A stretch of 8,091 nt of DNA from Nitrospirota bacterium (GTDB lineage Bacteria; Nitrospirota; Thermodesulfovibrionia; JACRGW01). A program made the translations under genes and the position numbers. Positions 1 to 6,779 of the stretch are shown here, one piece after another; position 1 is the stretch's first letter; each line of letters starts with the position of its first letter. The DNA lies in NCBI GenBank assembly GCA_016212195.1, contig JACRGW010000085.1, forward strand, positions 1 to 8,091, read 5' to 3'. Below the pieces are notes generated by a model that saw nothing but the letters and a program-made list of their open reading frames with translations, made no database searches and was not told the DNA's origin.

Positions 1-760
1 TGAACATGGATGCAGATATTGCTATGCCCGTTTCATGATGAAGTTTACAGGCCATACAGAAAAGTGGGGAAGTTTTGTAGATGTGAAGGTTAACGGGCCT
101 GAGGTCCTTTTGAGGCAGATCAGAAAGACGAAACCTGGCAGTGTTTTTGTGAGTTCTGTCTGTGATGGATGGCAGCCCTTAGAAAAACGATACCAACTCA
201 CAAGGAGATGTATCGAGACACTCCTCAAATACAAATACCCTTTGATAATCCTTACAAAGAGTTCTCTTGTTGAAAGGGATATCAGTCTCCTCTCAGGGAG
301 CAAGGTAGAATTCGGTGTAACCATAACAACCCTCAATGAAACTTTAAGGAAAACCTTTGAGCCCAAGGCCTCCCCATCAGAAGAGAGGTTGAGGGTATTA
401 GAGATTGCTAAAAGGAATGGAATTAATTCTTATGTCTTTCTTGGCCCCTTAATCCCTTATTTCTCCGATAGCGAAGAAGATTTATCAAGAACTATGAAGG
501 CAATAGCTGACCTTAAACCTGCCTATATGTATGTGGACAGACTGAATCTTCGCTGGGGGGTCTGGGACTCATTGAAAAAGACACTCAACGATTCACGATT
601 AAAGGTTTACGGTTTTTCATCAAATGATTTACGAGAAAAATACCAGAGGATCCTTTTTGAATCCCGATGGTCTGATAGTTATTCCAGAGAACTTAAAAAA
701 AATGTAATAAGGATTGCAGGAAAGTATGGATTGAACGGAAAGTTAAGATTCTGTTTTTAA
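1..760 (+). CDS. SPL-family radical SAM protein (COG1533-like), 5' end missing
   Basis: The reading frame is open from the left edge, with the first complete codon at base 2. The first residues read EHGCRYCYARFM, which is the second half of a radical SAM CxxxCxYC motif. The codon cut by the edge ends in T, as a TGT cysteine would, so the ATG at 35 is internal and the true start lies outside. Further family signatures are QPLEKRYQLTR (visible residues 58-68), LTKSSLVERD (84-93), ITTLNETL followed by EP-KASPSEERL (108-130) and GPLIP (148-152). These match the SplB-like/COG1533 group, 4Fe-4S enzymes that cleave S-adenosylmethionine to start radical chemistry. Spore photoproduct lyase is the best known relative, but most members have no proven substrate and this one should not be called a photolyase. 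The family is fairly sure; the function is unknown. It is followed after one base by an exonuclease-like gene, so the two are probably co-transcribed. Confidence 0.87.
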   Translation, partial: EHGCRYCYARFMMKFTGHTEKWGSFVDVKVNGPEVLLRQIRKTKPGSVFVSSVCDGWQPLEKRYQLTRRCIETLLKYKYPLIILTKSSLVERDISLLSGSKVEFGVTITTLNETLRKTFEPKASPSEERLRVLEIAKRNGINSYVFLGPLIPYFSDSEEDLSRTMKAIADLKPAYMYVDRLNLRWGVWDSLKKTLNDSRLKVYGFSSNDLREKYQRILFESRWSDSYSRELKKNVIRIAGKYGLNGKLRFCF

Positions 761-761
761 T

Positions 762-1574
762 GTGATGATCAGACATACCTTCAGAATAGCAGAAGGAATC
801 GGTGAAAAACTTGAGAGACACCTCTGGAAAGAAAGTATCCTCTGCTGGGAAGACTTTCTCATAACCAAAAGGGTAAGGGGGATATCTCCTGATAAGAAAT
901 TATTTTATGACAGGGAATTTTCTGATTCCATAGAGGCACTCGAGAGGAAAGACGAAAGGTATTTTTTTACGAAACTAAAAAGATATGAATACTGGAGACT
1001 CTTCGATGCACTTAAAGATAATGCTGTCTGTCTTGACATAGAGACCACAGGGCTTAATGCACAGATCTCTGATGTAACAATCGTAGGCCTCTTTGACGGT
1101 CTCAGGATGAGGGTTCTTGTTAAAGGTATTGATCTTACAGTCGAAACCCTCAGGAGGGAGATCGAGGGTTACAAGATGCTTATTACCTACTATGGTACTG
1201 TTTTTGATATACCCTTTCTGAAAAAGAAATTTCCTTCTTTAAACTTCAATCTTCCACATTTTGATCTATGTTTCAGTTCTCATAGGGCAGGTTTCAAGGG
1301 GGGACTTAAGAGACTCGAAGAGGATTTAGGTATCATGCGGTCTTCTGACATAAAGGGATTTGACGGATATGATGCAGTAAAACTCTGGATCGCTCATCTT
1401 AAGGGGAATGACGGTGCCCTGGATCTCCTTATGCGTTATAATGAAGAGGATACAAAAAATTTATTTCTTATAGCCAAGAATATCTATAAAGAATTGAGGG
1501 GTATGAGTGGCTTTGATGGGTTCGCTTTGGAAACTTTGAGAAAGAGGTCAATACCCGAAAAGTTTGAACCTTAA
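762..1574 (+). CDS. YprB-like DEDDy 3'-5' exonuclease / RNase H-fold protein
   Basis: This is a 270-aa protein with an RNase H-like exonuclease fold. The acidic motifs are all present: Exo I DIETTG (residues 92-97, D92 and E94), an Exo II-like FDIPF (148-152, D149), an HFDL segment (166-169) followed by GGLKRLE (180-186), and Exo III YNEED (226-230, Y226 and D230). That makes it DEDDy type and probably catalytically competent, using two metal ions on DNA or RNA ends. The N-terminal segment, about residues 1-33 with GIGEKLERHLW and ILCWEDFL, resembles the leader seen in COG3359/YprB proteins. The start is GTG at 762 or ATG at 765; no good ribosome site separates them, and translation may be coupled to the radical SAM gene that ends one base earlier. 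The substrate is unknown. It ends four bases before the stop of the convergent coaX, with no hairpin terminator visible between them. Confidence 0.87.
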   Translation: MMIRHTFRIAEGIGEKLERHLWKESILCWEDFLITKRVRGISPDKKLFYDREFSDSIEALERKDERYFFTKLKRYEYWRLFDALKDNAVCLDIETTGLNAQISDVTIVGLFDGLRMRVLVKGIDLTVETLRREIEGYKMLITYYGTVFDIPFLKKKFPSLNFNLPHFDLCFSSHRAGFKGGLKRLEEDLGIMRSSDIKGFDGYDAVKLWIAHLKGNDGALDLLMRYNEEDTKNLFLIAKNIYKELRGMSGFDGFALETLRKRSIPEKFEP

Positions 1575-1578
1575 GACC

Positions 1579-2343
1579 TTAAATATTCCTGCTATAGATA
1601 ATCCTTAATCCTTCGAGGGTAAGTGACGGTCTCACTTCTTTTATTGTCTTAGATTCTGGGGCTATAAGTTCTGCATATCCTCCGGTAGCAACTACATAGG
1701 GGTTTTCTCCTCTGTCCCTTTTTATTTCATCTACGATCCTATCCACCGTACCGGCATGACCTATGATAAGCCCCACCTGCATAGCTGTCACTGTATCATC
1801 CCCTATAATCTTCTGTGGTCTTGAGATGCCCACCCTTGGAAGTTTGGCAGCCCTTTCAAAGAGTGCATCTGCAGATATCTTAATACCTGGAGAGATAATC
1901 CCACCAAGGTATTCCCCTTTAGATGTTATATAGCAGATGGTCGTGGCAGTGCCAAAGTCTACAATAATTATAGGGCCACCATAAAGGTGGTAGGCGGCAG
2001 TGGCATTCACGATCCTATCGGCACCAACCTCTTCAGGTTTTTTGTAAAGGATCTTTATACCTGTATCGAGTTTTAAGGAAACAACCATTGGCCTCCTGTT
2101 AAAATATTTATTTGCCATCTCCTCAAAGACCGGAGTAAGCGGTGGAACTACAGAAGAGACTATAACACCATCTATAACTTCAGACTTAAGACCATTAATC
2201 ATCAACAGATTAGATATCAGGGCGCCATACTCATCATCTGTACTCTCAGGTCTTGTACTGAGTCTCCATGAAAATAGGAGCCTCTCTCCCTCAAAAATAC
2301 CTAAAACGGTAGTCGTATTGCCTATGTCTATTGCGAGAAGCAT
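1579..2343 (-). CDS. coaX: Type III pantothenate kinase
   Basis: This cytoplasmic enzyme phosphorylates pantothenate with ATP, the first step of coenzyme A synthesis. It is 254 aa, the usual length for CoaX. Visible ASKHA-fold motifs are the N-terminal phosphate loop DIGNTTT (residues 6-12), GADR (107-110) with the presumed catalytic base D109, DFGTATT (129-135) with D129 expected to help bind the monovalent cation, GGIISPG (147-153), ATGG (219-222) and a C-terminal LTLEGL (241-246). The start is the ATG at 2343: it gives the canonical short N-terminus directly before DIGNT, with a modest GAG six bases upstream. It lies 18 bp after birA in the same direction. Type III kinases are known not to be feedback-inhibited by CoA. 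It is the last gene of the minus-strand run. Confidence 0.97.
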   Translation of the reverse strand: MLLAIDIGNTTTVLGIFEGERLLFSWRLSTRPESTDDEYGALISNLLMINGLKSEVIDGVIVSSVVPPLTPVFEEMANKYFNRRPMVVSLKLDTGIKILYKKPEEVGADRIVNATAAYHLYGGPIIIVDFGTATTICYITSKGEYLGGIISPGIKISADALFERAAKLPRVGISRPQKIIGDDTVTAMQVGLIIGHAGTVDRIVDEIKRDRGENPYVVATGGYAELIAPESKTIKEVRPSLTLEGLRIIYSRNI

Positions 2344-2361
2344 AACAATCTCATTTTAAAA

Positions 2362-3342
2362 TTAGCTTAATACAGTCACATCTCCTGAGACTACTTTTTC
2401 GGTTTTGCCATCATCAAGCCTTACAATAAGTCCACCATAATCATCTAACCCTTCAGCAATCCCTTCAATCATCCTGTTTAGCGATATTACCTTAATCCTT
2501 TTCCCGAGACTCGGGCTCAGTCTTCGCCATTCATCGAATACAGGTCCGGAACCTTTATTAAGAAAGATCTTATACCACTTATCCAATTCCTTCAAGAGAA
2601 CTGAAATAACCTCTATCCTCGGCAGCTCCCTGCCGACCGTTTCCTTAAGGGTTGTAGCAGTTACCCTGGCATCAGGAGGGAATAATGAGGAATCCATATT
2701 CACATTGATCCCTATACCGAGAACGATATAGCTTATCCTGTCTATCTCTGACTTCATCTCTGTGAGTATCCCCCCCACTTTCCTGCCATTTATGAGGAGA
2801 TCGTTTGGCCATTTTATAGATACCCCTATATTAAAGGCATTTCTTAAAGCAGAGGCGGATGCTACTGCTGCCATAAGGGTTATCAACGGTGCCTGGGAGG
2901 GAAGGATATTAGGCCTCAAGATTACAGATAAATATATATTCCCCTTAGGGGATATCCAGCTTCTCCCGAGCCTGCCCTTTCCCATACTCTGGATTTCTGC
3001 CAGGATTATAGTCCCCTCTGAGTAACCCTTATCACCTAACTCCATTCCCTTTATGTTTGTGGAATCAATCTCCTGAAAAACATAAACCTCTTTTCCTATA
3101 ATCTGAATTGAACAATTTATGGAGTCTTTTATTTCTTTTGAGGAAAGAATATCTGGAACAAATAAGAGCCTGTAGCCTTTCGATGGAGATGCCTCAATTA
3201 TGTAACCCCTATTCCTGAGATCTTTCACCCTTTTCCATACTGCTGACCTTGTTATCCCGAGTTCCTTGCTAAGGGTCTCACCGGATAGGAAGGATTGCAT
3301 ATTCTTCTTCATGAGATCGATGATCCTTCCAGTGAAGTCCAT
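2362..3342 (-). CDS. birA: Bifunctional biotin ligase / biotin operon repressor BirA
   Basis: BirA activates biotin to biotinyl-5'-AMP and attaches it to a lysine of biotin carrier proteins such as AccB. The 326-aa protein has an N-terminal winged helix-turn-helix (about residues 6-60, with LSKELGITRSAVWKRVKDL and a SKGYRL wing), so it is the DNA-binding long form. The ligase core follows: DSTN (93-96), GKGRLGRSW (121-129, the biotinyl-AMP loop, GRGRxGRxW type), KWPNDLL (177-183), GRKVGGILTE (186-195, K188 being the likely catalytic lysine) and GIGINVNM (209-216). The C-terminal SH3-like domain ends in SGDVTVLS. The HTH implies biotin-dependent repression of targets elsewhere; I see no BirA-type operator in this window. 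It lies 53 bp after the 87-aa gene and 18 bp before coaX, a frequent partner. The ribosome site (AAGGA two bases before ATG) is poorly spaced. Confidence 0.96.
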   Translation of the reverse strand: MDFTGRIIDLMKKNMQSFLSGETLSKELGITRSAVWKRVKDLRNRGYIIEASPSKGYRLLFVPDILSSKEIKDSINCSIQIIGKEVYVFQEIDSTNIKGMELGDKGYSEGTIILAEIQSMGKGRLGRSWISPKGNIYLSVILRPNILPSQAPLITLMAAVASASALRNAFNIGVSIKWPNDLLINGRKVGGILTEMKSEIDRISYIVLGIGINVNMDSSLFPPDARVTATTLKETVGRELPRIEVISVLLKELDKWYKIFLNKGSGPVFDEWRRLSPSLGKRIKVISLNRMIEGIAEGLDDYGGLIVRLDDGKTEKVVSGDVTVLS

Positions 3343-3395
3343 AGTCCTTTGATATCCCCTGAGATATTTCTTAGAGAAAATTTATTGAATCCCGG

Positions 3396-3659
3396 TCAAC
3401 TTCTGCTTCCGGGTATGACATATCTCTCTGAGAGGATCCTCCTGAGTCTGGGTTTATAGATAAGATCATAGACCTCTTCCTTCCCCGGAAATAAGGTGGT
3501 GGCAAGTCTCCTTGTTCCTTCTATCATTCTCTGGGCTTCAGAAAGAGGGGTATCAGTCTGCATTATGATATTTGTCGTGAGGTCAATTATAAACCTCAGG
3601 AGTCTGATCTTTTTATTCTCTTCCTCTATATCTTCTTTTGTCGGCATTTTCTGCCTCAT
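3396..3659 (-). CDS. Small hypothetical protein coupled to the PilZ-REC gene
   Basis: I do not recognise this 87-aa protein. It is soluble by eye, with no membrane segment or signal peptide. It is highly charged at the N-terminus (KEDIEEENKK, residues 7-16), then appears helical (RLLRFIIDLTTNIIMQT and SEAQRMIEGTRRLATTLFP), and ends in a basic segment with YKPRLRRILSERY (68-80). Its ATG overlaps the TGA of the upstream PilZ-REC gene (ATGA at 3659-3656), so translation is probably coupled. Two starts are possible: M1 at 3659, preceded by AGGTG with seven bases between, or M5 at 3647, preceded by GAGG with six bases between. No overlapping frame on the other strand looks more protein-like. The coupling suggests a functional link to the regulator, but that is inference. 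It could instead belong with birA, 53 bp downstream. Confidence 0.75.
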   Translation of the reverse strand: MRQKMPTKEDIEEENKKIRLLRFIIDLTTNIIMQTDTPLSEAQRMIEGTRRLATTLFPGKEEVYDLIYKPRLRRILSERYVIPGSRS

Positions 3660-4369
3660 CTCGATACACCTTTTACAATGTCATTCACCTTCTCTGCGAG
3701 TTTTTTGGGAGTTGTTGTCGCTTTGACGAGATAATCGCTAATCCCCAATGCAGAAACCTTATCCATTTCGGCAGTCGTCATCCTTCCTGTGAGAACCACA
3801 ACAGGTATATCTTTCCATTCAGGGGTCACCCTCACAAGCTGGAGGAACTGATATCCATTCATCTCCTCCATAATGAGATCTAGTACTATCAGATCAGGAA
3901 TACCCTCCCTCAGTCTTTTTATACCCTCCACTCCACTCGACGCTTCTATTATTAAGTATCCTTCTGTCATAAGGAAACCCTTATACATCCTTCTCGCAGT
4001 GTCAGAGTCATCTATAAGGAGAATCTTTTTCACAGATGTCTTTTCTGTAGCATAGGGGCTCTCATCGAGCTCAAGGAGAAAATCCTTTAATTTCTTTCTC
4101 TCCTCAGGAAGGAGACCGAGGAACATAACTCCGAAACCTACACCTTCGTGGACATGTTGAACCTTTGCCTTACCTCTAAGTGGTGGTTCTTCGTCTTTAA
4201 GAAAAAGTGTTATATCGATAAGTGATCCCTTCTGAAAGACCTCGGGTGTATAGATATACATTCCACCTTCGCTTATATCAATCGAACTGGCCTCTATACT
4301 GTTATTGATAATAACCCTTTTCTTAACAAATAACCTTCTTTTCTCTCTTCCATCTTCCTGGTTATCCAT
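3656..4369 (-). CDS. PilZ domain plus response-regulator receiver domain protein
   Basis: This 237-aa cytoplasmic protein appears to combine c-di-GMP sensing and phosphorelay input. Residues about 10-100 form a PilZ domain with KRR at 10-12 and DISEGG at 31-36 (the D/NxSxxG motif). The second arginine of the usual RxxxR motif appears to be K16, so c-di-GMP binding is plausible but not certain. Residues about 113-235 form a complete receiver domain: acidic pair D120/D121 (ILLIDDSD), phosphoacceptor D164 (IVLDLIME), T194 (VVLTG) and K216 (DYLVKATTT). The usual proline after that lysine is alanine. There is no DNA-binding or enzymatic output domain, so PilZ is probably the output or a second input. 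The ATG at 4369 has AAAGGG three bases upstream, inside the last codons and stop region of moaA (gap 9 bp). Its stop overlaps the 87-aa gene. No cognate histidine kinase is in view. Confidence 0.91.
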   Translation of the reverse strand: MDNQEDGREKRRLFVKKRVIINNSIEASSIDISEGGMYIYTPEVFQKGSLIDITLFLKDEEPPLRGKAKVQHVHEGVGFGVMFLGLLPEERKKLKDFLLELDESPYATEKTSVKKILLIDDSDTARRMYKGFLMTEGYLIIEASSGVEGIKRLREGIPDLIVLDLIMEEMNGYQFLQLVRVTPEWKDIPVVVLTGRMTTAEMDKVSALGISDYLVKATTTPKKLAEKVNDIVKGVSR

Positions 4370-4378
4370 ATACCCTTT

Positions 4379-5371
4379 CTATCCGCCTATTTTCGACATT
4401 GTCTTCTGGAATCGGCATGGCATCCTCTCAGTTATCCTGTGTCCCTGCGGTTTTATTTGAACAGCAAGGCATAGAAGCCTCTCTATCTCATCGTCATCAC
4501 AACCGTTCCTTATAGGGTTCTTGAGGTCTATCTCTGATTCTGAAAAGAGACAGGGTCTAAGTTTTCCATCTGATGTTAGCCTCAGTCTGTTACAGGTTGA
4601 ACAGAAGTGATTGCTTAAAGGGCTTATAAATCCTATAACACCCAATGCCTTAGGAAGACGGTAATTTTCAGCAGGGCCTGCCTGCCTGTCAGAATTAACA
4701 GGTTTTAGATCTCCCAGAACCCGTATCCTATTCTTTATCTCCTCTGTAGAGATATACTTCCGCTCCTCCCATATCTCTTTTGCCCCGATAGGCATAAACT
4801 CAATAAATCTTACGCCTATAGGTTTTTTTATTGTAAGTATCGCAAAATCGAGTATCTCATCATCATTGAACCCTCTGATAGGTACGTTATTTATCTTTAT
4901 GGGTTTCAGACCGATCCTTTCTGCCTCTTCTATTCCCTCCCATACATCAGAAAGGTGATTTCCTCTGGTAATCCTTTCATATTTTACCGGATCAAGTGAA
5001 TCAAGACTGACATTGATCCTGTGCAGTCCTGCTTTGAATAAATCTCCTGCGTATAACTTCAGGAGGACACCATTTGTGGTAAGGCTGATATCCTCGATAC
5101 CTGATTCTTCTGAAAGGGACGCTATAAATCTCACTATGTCCCTCCTCATAAGAGGCTCCCCCCCTGTAATTCTGACCTTAGAAATCCCGAACCTGGATGC
5201 TACCCTCACTATTCTCAGGATCTCCTCATATCTCAGGATTTCGTGATGATCAATGAATTTCACACCTTCGGAAGGCATGCAGTAGATGCATCTGAGATTA
5301 CACCGGTCTGTGACAGATACCCGCATGTAATCAATCTTTCTGTCAAATTGATCCTGGAGGGGCCCGATCAT
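4379..5371 (-). CDS. moaA: GTP 3',8-cyclase MoaA (molybdenum cofactor biosynthesis)
   Basis: MoaA is a radical SAM enzyme that converts GTP to 3',8-cyclo-7,8-dihydro-GTP, the first step of molybdopterin synthesis; MoaC, not in this window, completes it. The 330-aa protein is of usual length. It has the N-terminal cluster C24xxxC28xxC31 within TDRCNLRCIYC, the SAM-binding TGGEPL (69-74), a conserved RGFNDDE (166-172), EFMPIG (191-196), and the second 4Fe-4S cluster C257, C260 and C274. R262 and R264 (NRLRL) are GTP-contact positions in the family. The chain ends in GG (329-330), the C-terminal tail MoaA needs for activity. ATG at 5371 gives the expected DQFDRKIDYMRVSVTDRC opening; the ribosome site is weak (AGAAG). 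It starts 2 bp after the cpoB stop, so its expression is probably tied to the tol-pal transcript. Confidence 0.98.
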   Translation of the reverse strand: MIGPLQDQFDRKIDYMRVSVTDRCNLRCIYCMPSEGVKFIDHHEILRYEEILRIVRVASRFGISKVRITGGEPLMRRDIVRFIASLSEESGIEDISLTTNGVLLKLYAGDLFKAGLHRINVSLDSLDPVKYERITRGNHLSDVWEGIEEAERIGLKPIKINNVPIRGFNDDEILDFAILTIKKPIGVRFIEFMPIGAKEIWEERKYISTEEIKNRIRVLGDLKPVNSDRQAGPAENYRLPKALGVIGFISPLSNHFCSTCNRLRLTSDGKLRPCLFSESEIDLKNPIRNGCDDDEIERLLCLAVQIKPQGHRITERMPCRFQKTMSKIGG

Positions 5372-5373
5372 TA

Positions 5374-6186
5374 TTATTTCTTCTTTTGGGTGGGTTTAGA
5401 TACTCCTTTAAGTCTCTTTTTTGCAAGGGAGGCCTCTTCCGATTTCGGGAACTTCTCTATAACCCTCTCCATCAGAAGTTTGCCCGAAGCCTTATCGCCA
5501 AGCTCATAGAATGAATAACCCTGCTTCAGCATTGCCTTCGGGACTTTATCGCTCTTTGGGAATTTCTTTATAAGGTCTTCGAATGAAAGGATGGCATCCT
5601 CATAGTTCTTTTCTGCATAGTAACACTCCCCGAGCCAGTACAGGGCATCATCGGAATATTCACTCTTGGGATAGGTCTTAAGAAACCTCTTGAACATCTC
5701 CCTCGCAATAGCTATCTCTCCATGCTTGAATGTTGCATACGCCTCTTTGTAGACATCTCCAGGTCCCTTCTCTCCTTCTTTTGCCTCTGGAGGAGCTTGC
5801 TTCGTTTCAGGTGATGAAGCAGGCTGGATATTCAAGGAATGCTCAATAGTGTTGAGACGATCTTTAAGGCTGTTAAGTCTATTCTCAAGTTCCTTAATGC
5901 GGAGGCTGTAGTTTTCCTTTGTTGTAGTTACATCTTTTAAAGACCTTTCAGTCTGATATCTCCCTTCCTCAAAACGGCCTGTAAGGACCTGCAGGTCTGC
6001 CTGTAAAGTATCAATCTTTACACCTGTCTCTGCCTGATTCTTTCTTATTTCAGAAATAGCCTCTTCGTACTTTTTCTCGAGTCCAAGGACATCATTCCTC
6101 AGCCTCGTTACCTCACCTCCTGTAGCGCATCCCAGGGTAAATAAAATAACTGACATCGTCCATAAAAAAGATGATTTTATATTCAT
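5374..6186 (-). CDS. cpoB: Tol-Pal cell division coordinator CpoB (YbgF), probable lipoprotein
   Basis: CpoB is the periplasmic accessory protein of the Tol-Pal system; in E. coli it links outer-membrane constriction to PBP1B peptidoglycan synthesis. From ATG 6186 the protein is 270 aa (E. coli 263). It starts MNIKSSFLWTMSVILFTLGC, a signal peptide ending in a lipobox-like TLGC (C20), so it may be lipid-anchored, unlike the soluble E. coli protein; the box is not ideal. Residues about 24-118 are heptad-rich coiled coil (trimerisation region), 119-143 a Pro/Glu-rich linker, and 146-255 three TPR-like units, each ending in FLKTYPKSE, LIKKFPKSD or VIEKFPKSE. A longer frame from ATG 6225 adds 13 residues rich in Glu and Gly, but that ATG sits in the loop of a hairpin and spoils the signal peptide, so I prefer 6186 although its ribosome site is weak. 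Order pal-cpoB is typical. Confidence 0.93.
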   Translation of the reverse strand: MNIKSSFLWTMSVILFTLGCATGGEVTRLRNDVLGLEKKYEEAISEIRKNQAETGVKIDTLQADLQVLTGRFEEGRYQTERSLKDVTTTKENYSLRIKELENRLNSLKDRLNTIEHSLNIQPASSPETKQAPPEAKEGEKGPGDVYKEAYATFKHGEIAIAREMFKRFLKTYPKSEYSDDALYWLGECYYAEKNYEDAILSFEDLIKKFPKSDKVPKAMLKQGYSFYELGDKASGKLLMERVIEKFPKSEEASLAKKRLKGVSKPTQKKK

Positions 6187-6202
6187 GATAACTTTTATTA
6201 AA

Positions 6203-6249
6203 AATTCCCCCCTCTCCCCCTCCATTTTTGAAGGGGAAAAGGGGGAATT
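6203..6249 (-). repeat. 20-bp inverted repeat / RNA hairpin between pal and cpoB
   Basis: On the transcribed (minus) strand the left arm AATTCCCCCTTTTCCCCTTC (6249-6230) pairs with a purine-rich right arm (6222-6203) across a 7-base loop (6229-6223). All 20 positions pair if three G-U wobbles are allowed. Read on the plus strand the same three positions are C-A mismatches, so the perfect hairpin exists only in the tol-pal mRNA. The stem is followed by a short T run (6204-6200 region, then AATAAAA), so it could act as an attenuator, a weak terminator, or a processing/stability element setting pal against cpoB levels. It may also be a copy of a dispersed palindromic repeat of the C-run/G-run kind. 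The function is inference; the pairing is read directly from the sequence. Confidence 0.8.
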
Positions 6250-6276
6250 CCATGGGAAATAAATGTGAATCGAATC

Positions 6277-6774
6277 CTATTTCAGGATTACAAAATGTGC
6301 CCTTCTGTTTTTTGCCCAGGCCTCTTCATTATGACCTGTATCCTGGGGTCTCTCCTCTCCGAAACTTATTGTGGAGATCCTCCCTCCATCAACCCCGAGG
6401 GATACAAGATAGTCCCTTGTACTCTTTGCCCTTTTGTCTCCGAGTGCAAGGTTATAGTCATTAGTCCCCCTTTCATCACAATGGCCCTCTATCTGAATTT
6501 TAACTCCAGGATTTTTCTTGAGCCACTCAGCATTTTTCATAAGTGTTGCCTTAGCATCCTCCCTTATATTGTATTTATCAAAGTCAAAGCGAATATCCTG
6601 TAGCTTTGGGGTCTCCTCAACCTTAACCAGAAGCTCATCTTTCATCTTTTCTTTAGGAGCAACGGCCTCTGGTTTTGCTTCAGGTTTTACCTCCTTTTCT
6701 GCACAGCTGGAGAAAAGAAATATACCCATAACTACAACAACGGCTGAAAGGAAAAGTCCTTTTCTGATCATCAT
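6277..6774 (-). CDS. pal: Peptidoglycan-associated lipoprotein Pal
   Basis: Pal anchors the outer membrane to peptidoglycan and binds TolB. From ATG 6774 the protein is 165 aa. A signal peptide with hydrophobic core LFLSAVVVVMGIFLF runs to a lipobox-like FSSC with C24 as the lipidated residue. A Lys/Glu/Pro-rich tether follows (about 25-50), then the OmpA-like domain (about 57-165): IRFDFDKY, IEGHCDERGTNDYNLALGDKRA with D100 and R115 as the expected meso-diaminopimelate contacts, ISFGEERP, and the end NRRAHFVILK. The start was chosen because AAAGGAGG (6787-6780) lies five bases before this ATG; a GTG at 6780 overlaps the Shine-Dalgarno itself and is unlikely. ATG 6771, eight bases away, is equally possible and removes only one residue. 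It lies 31 bp after tolB. Confidence 0.97.
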   Translation of the reverse strand: MMIRKGLFLSAVVVVMGIFLFSSCAEKEVKPEAKPEAVAPKEKMKDELLVKVEETPKLQDIRFDFDKYNIREDAKATLMKNAEWLKKNPGVKIQIEGHCDERGTNDYNLALGDKRAKSTRDYLVSLGVDGGRISTISFGEERPQDTGHNEEAWAKNRRAHFVILK

Positions 6775-6779
6775 CTTCA

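Noticed and set aside
22..366. 114-aa minus-strand frame opposite the radical SAM gene
   Set aside because: It has no recognisable motif and lies wholly over conserved SPL-family codons on the plus strand.
1560..1620. Bidirectional terminator between the convergent exonuclease and coaX genes
   Set aside because: No stem of useful length with a T run is visible on either strand; only short repeated CTTAA words are present.
3352..3367. ATATC-6-GATAT inverted repeat upstream of birA, considered as an operator
   Set aside because: Five-base arms in AT-rich sequence arise easily by chance, and it does not resemble the known BirA operator pattern.
3391..3413. CCCGG...CCGGG inverted repeat at the end of the 87-aa gene, considered as a terminator
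   Set aside because: It has only a 5-bp stem with a 13-base loop and no T run following on the minus strand; half of it is inside the coding sequence.
6187..6225. Longer cpoB N-terminus from ATG 6225 (MEGERGEF...)
   Set aside because: The ATG lies in the loop of the hairpin, has no ribosome site, and adds an acidic, glycine-rich leader before an otherwise normal signal peptide.
6265..6603. 112-aa plus-strand frame opposite pal
   Set aside because: It is a shadow of the pal coding frame, with a cysteine/proline-rich composition and no family motif; pal is unambiguous here.
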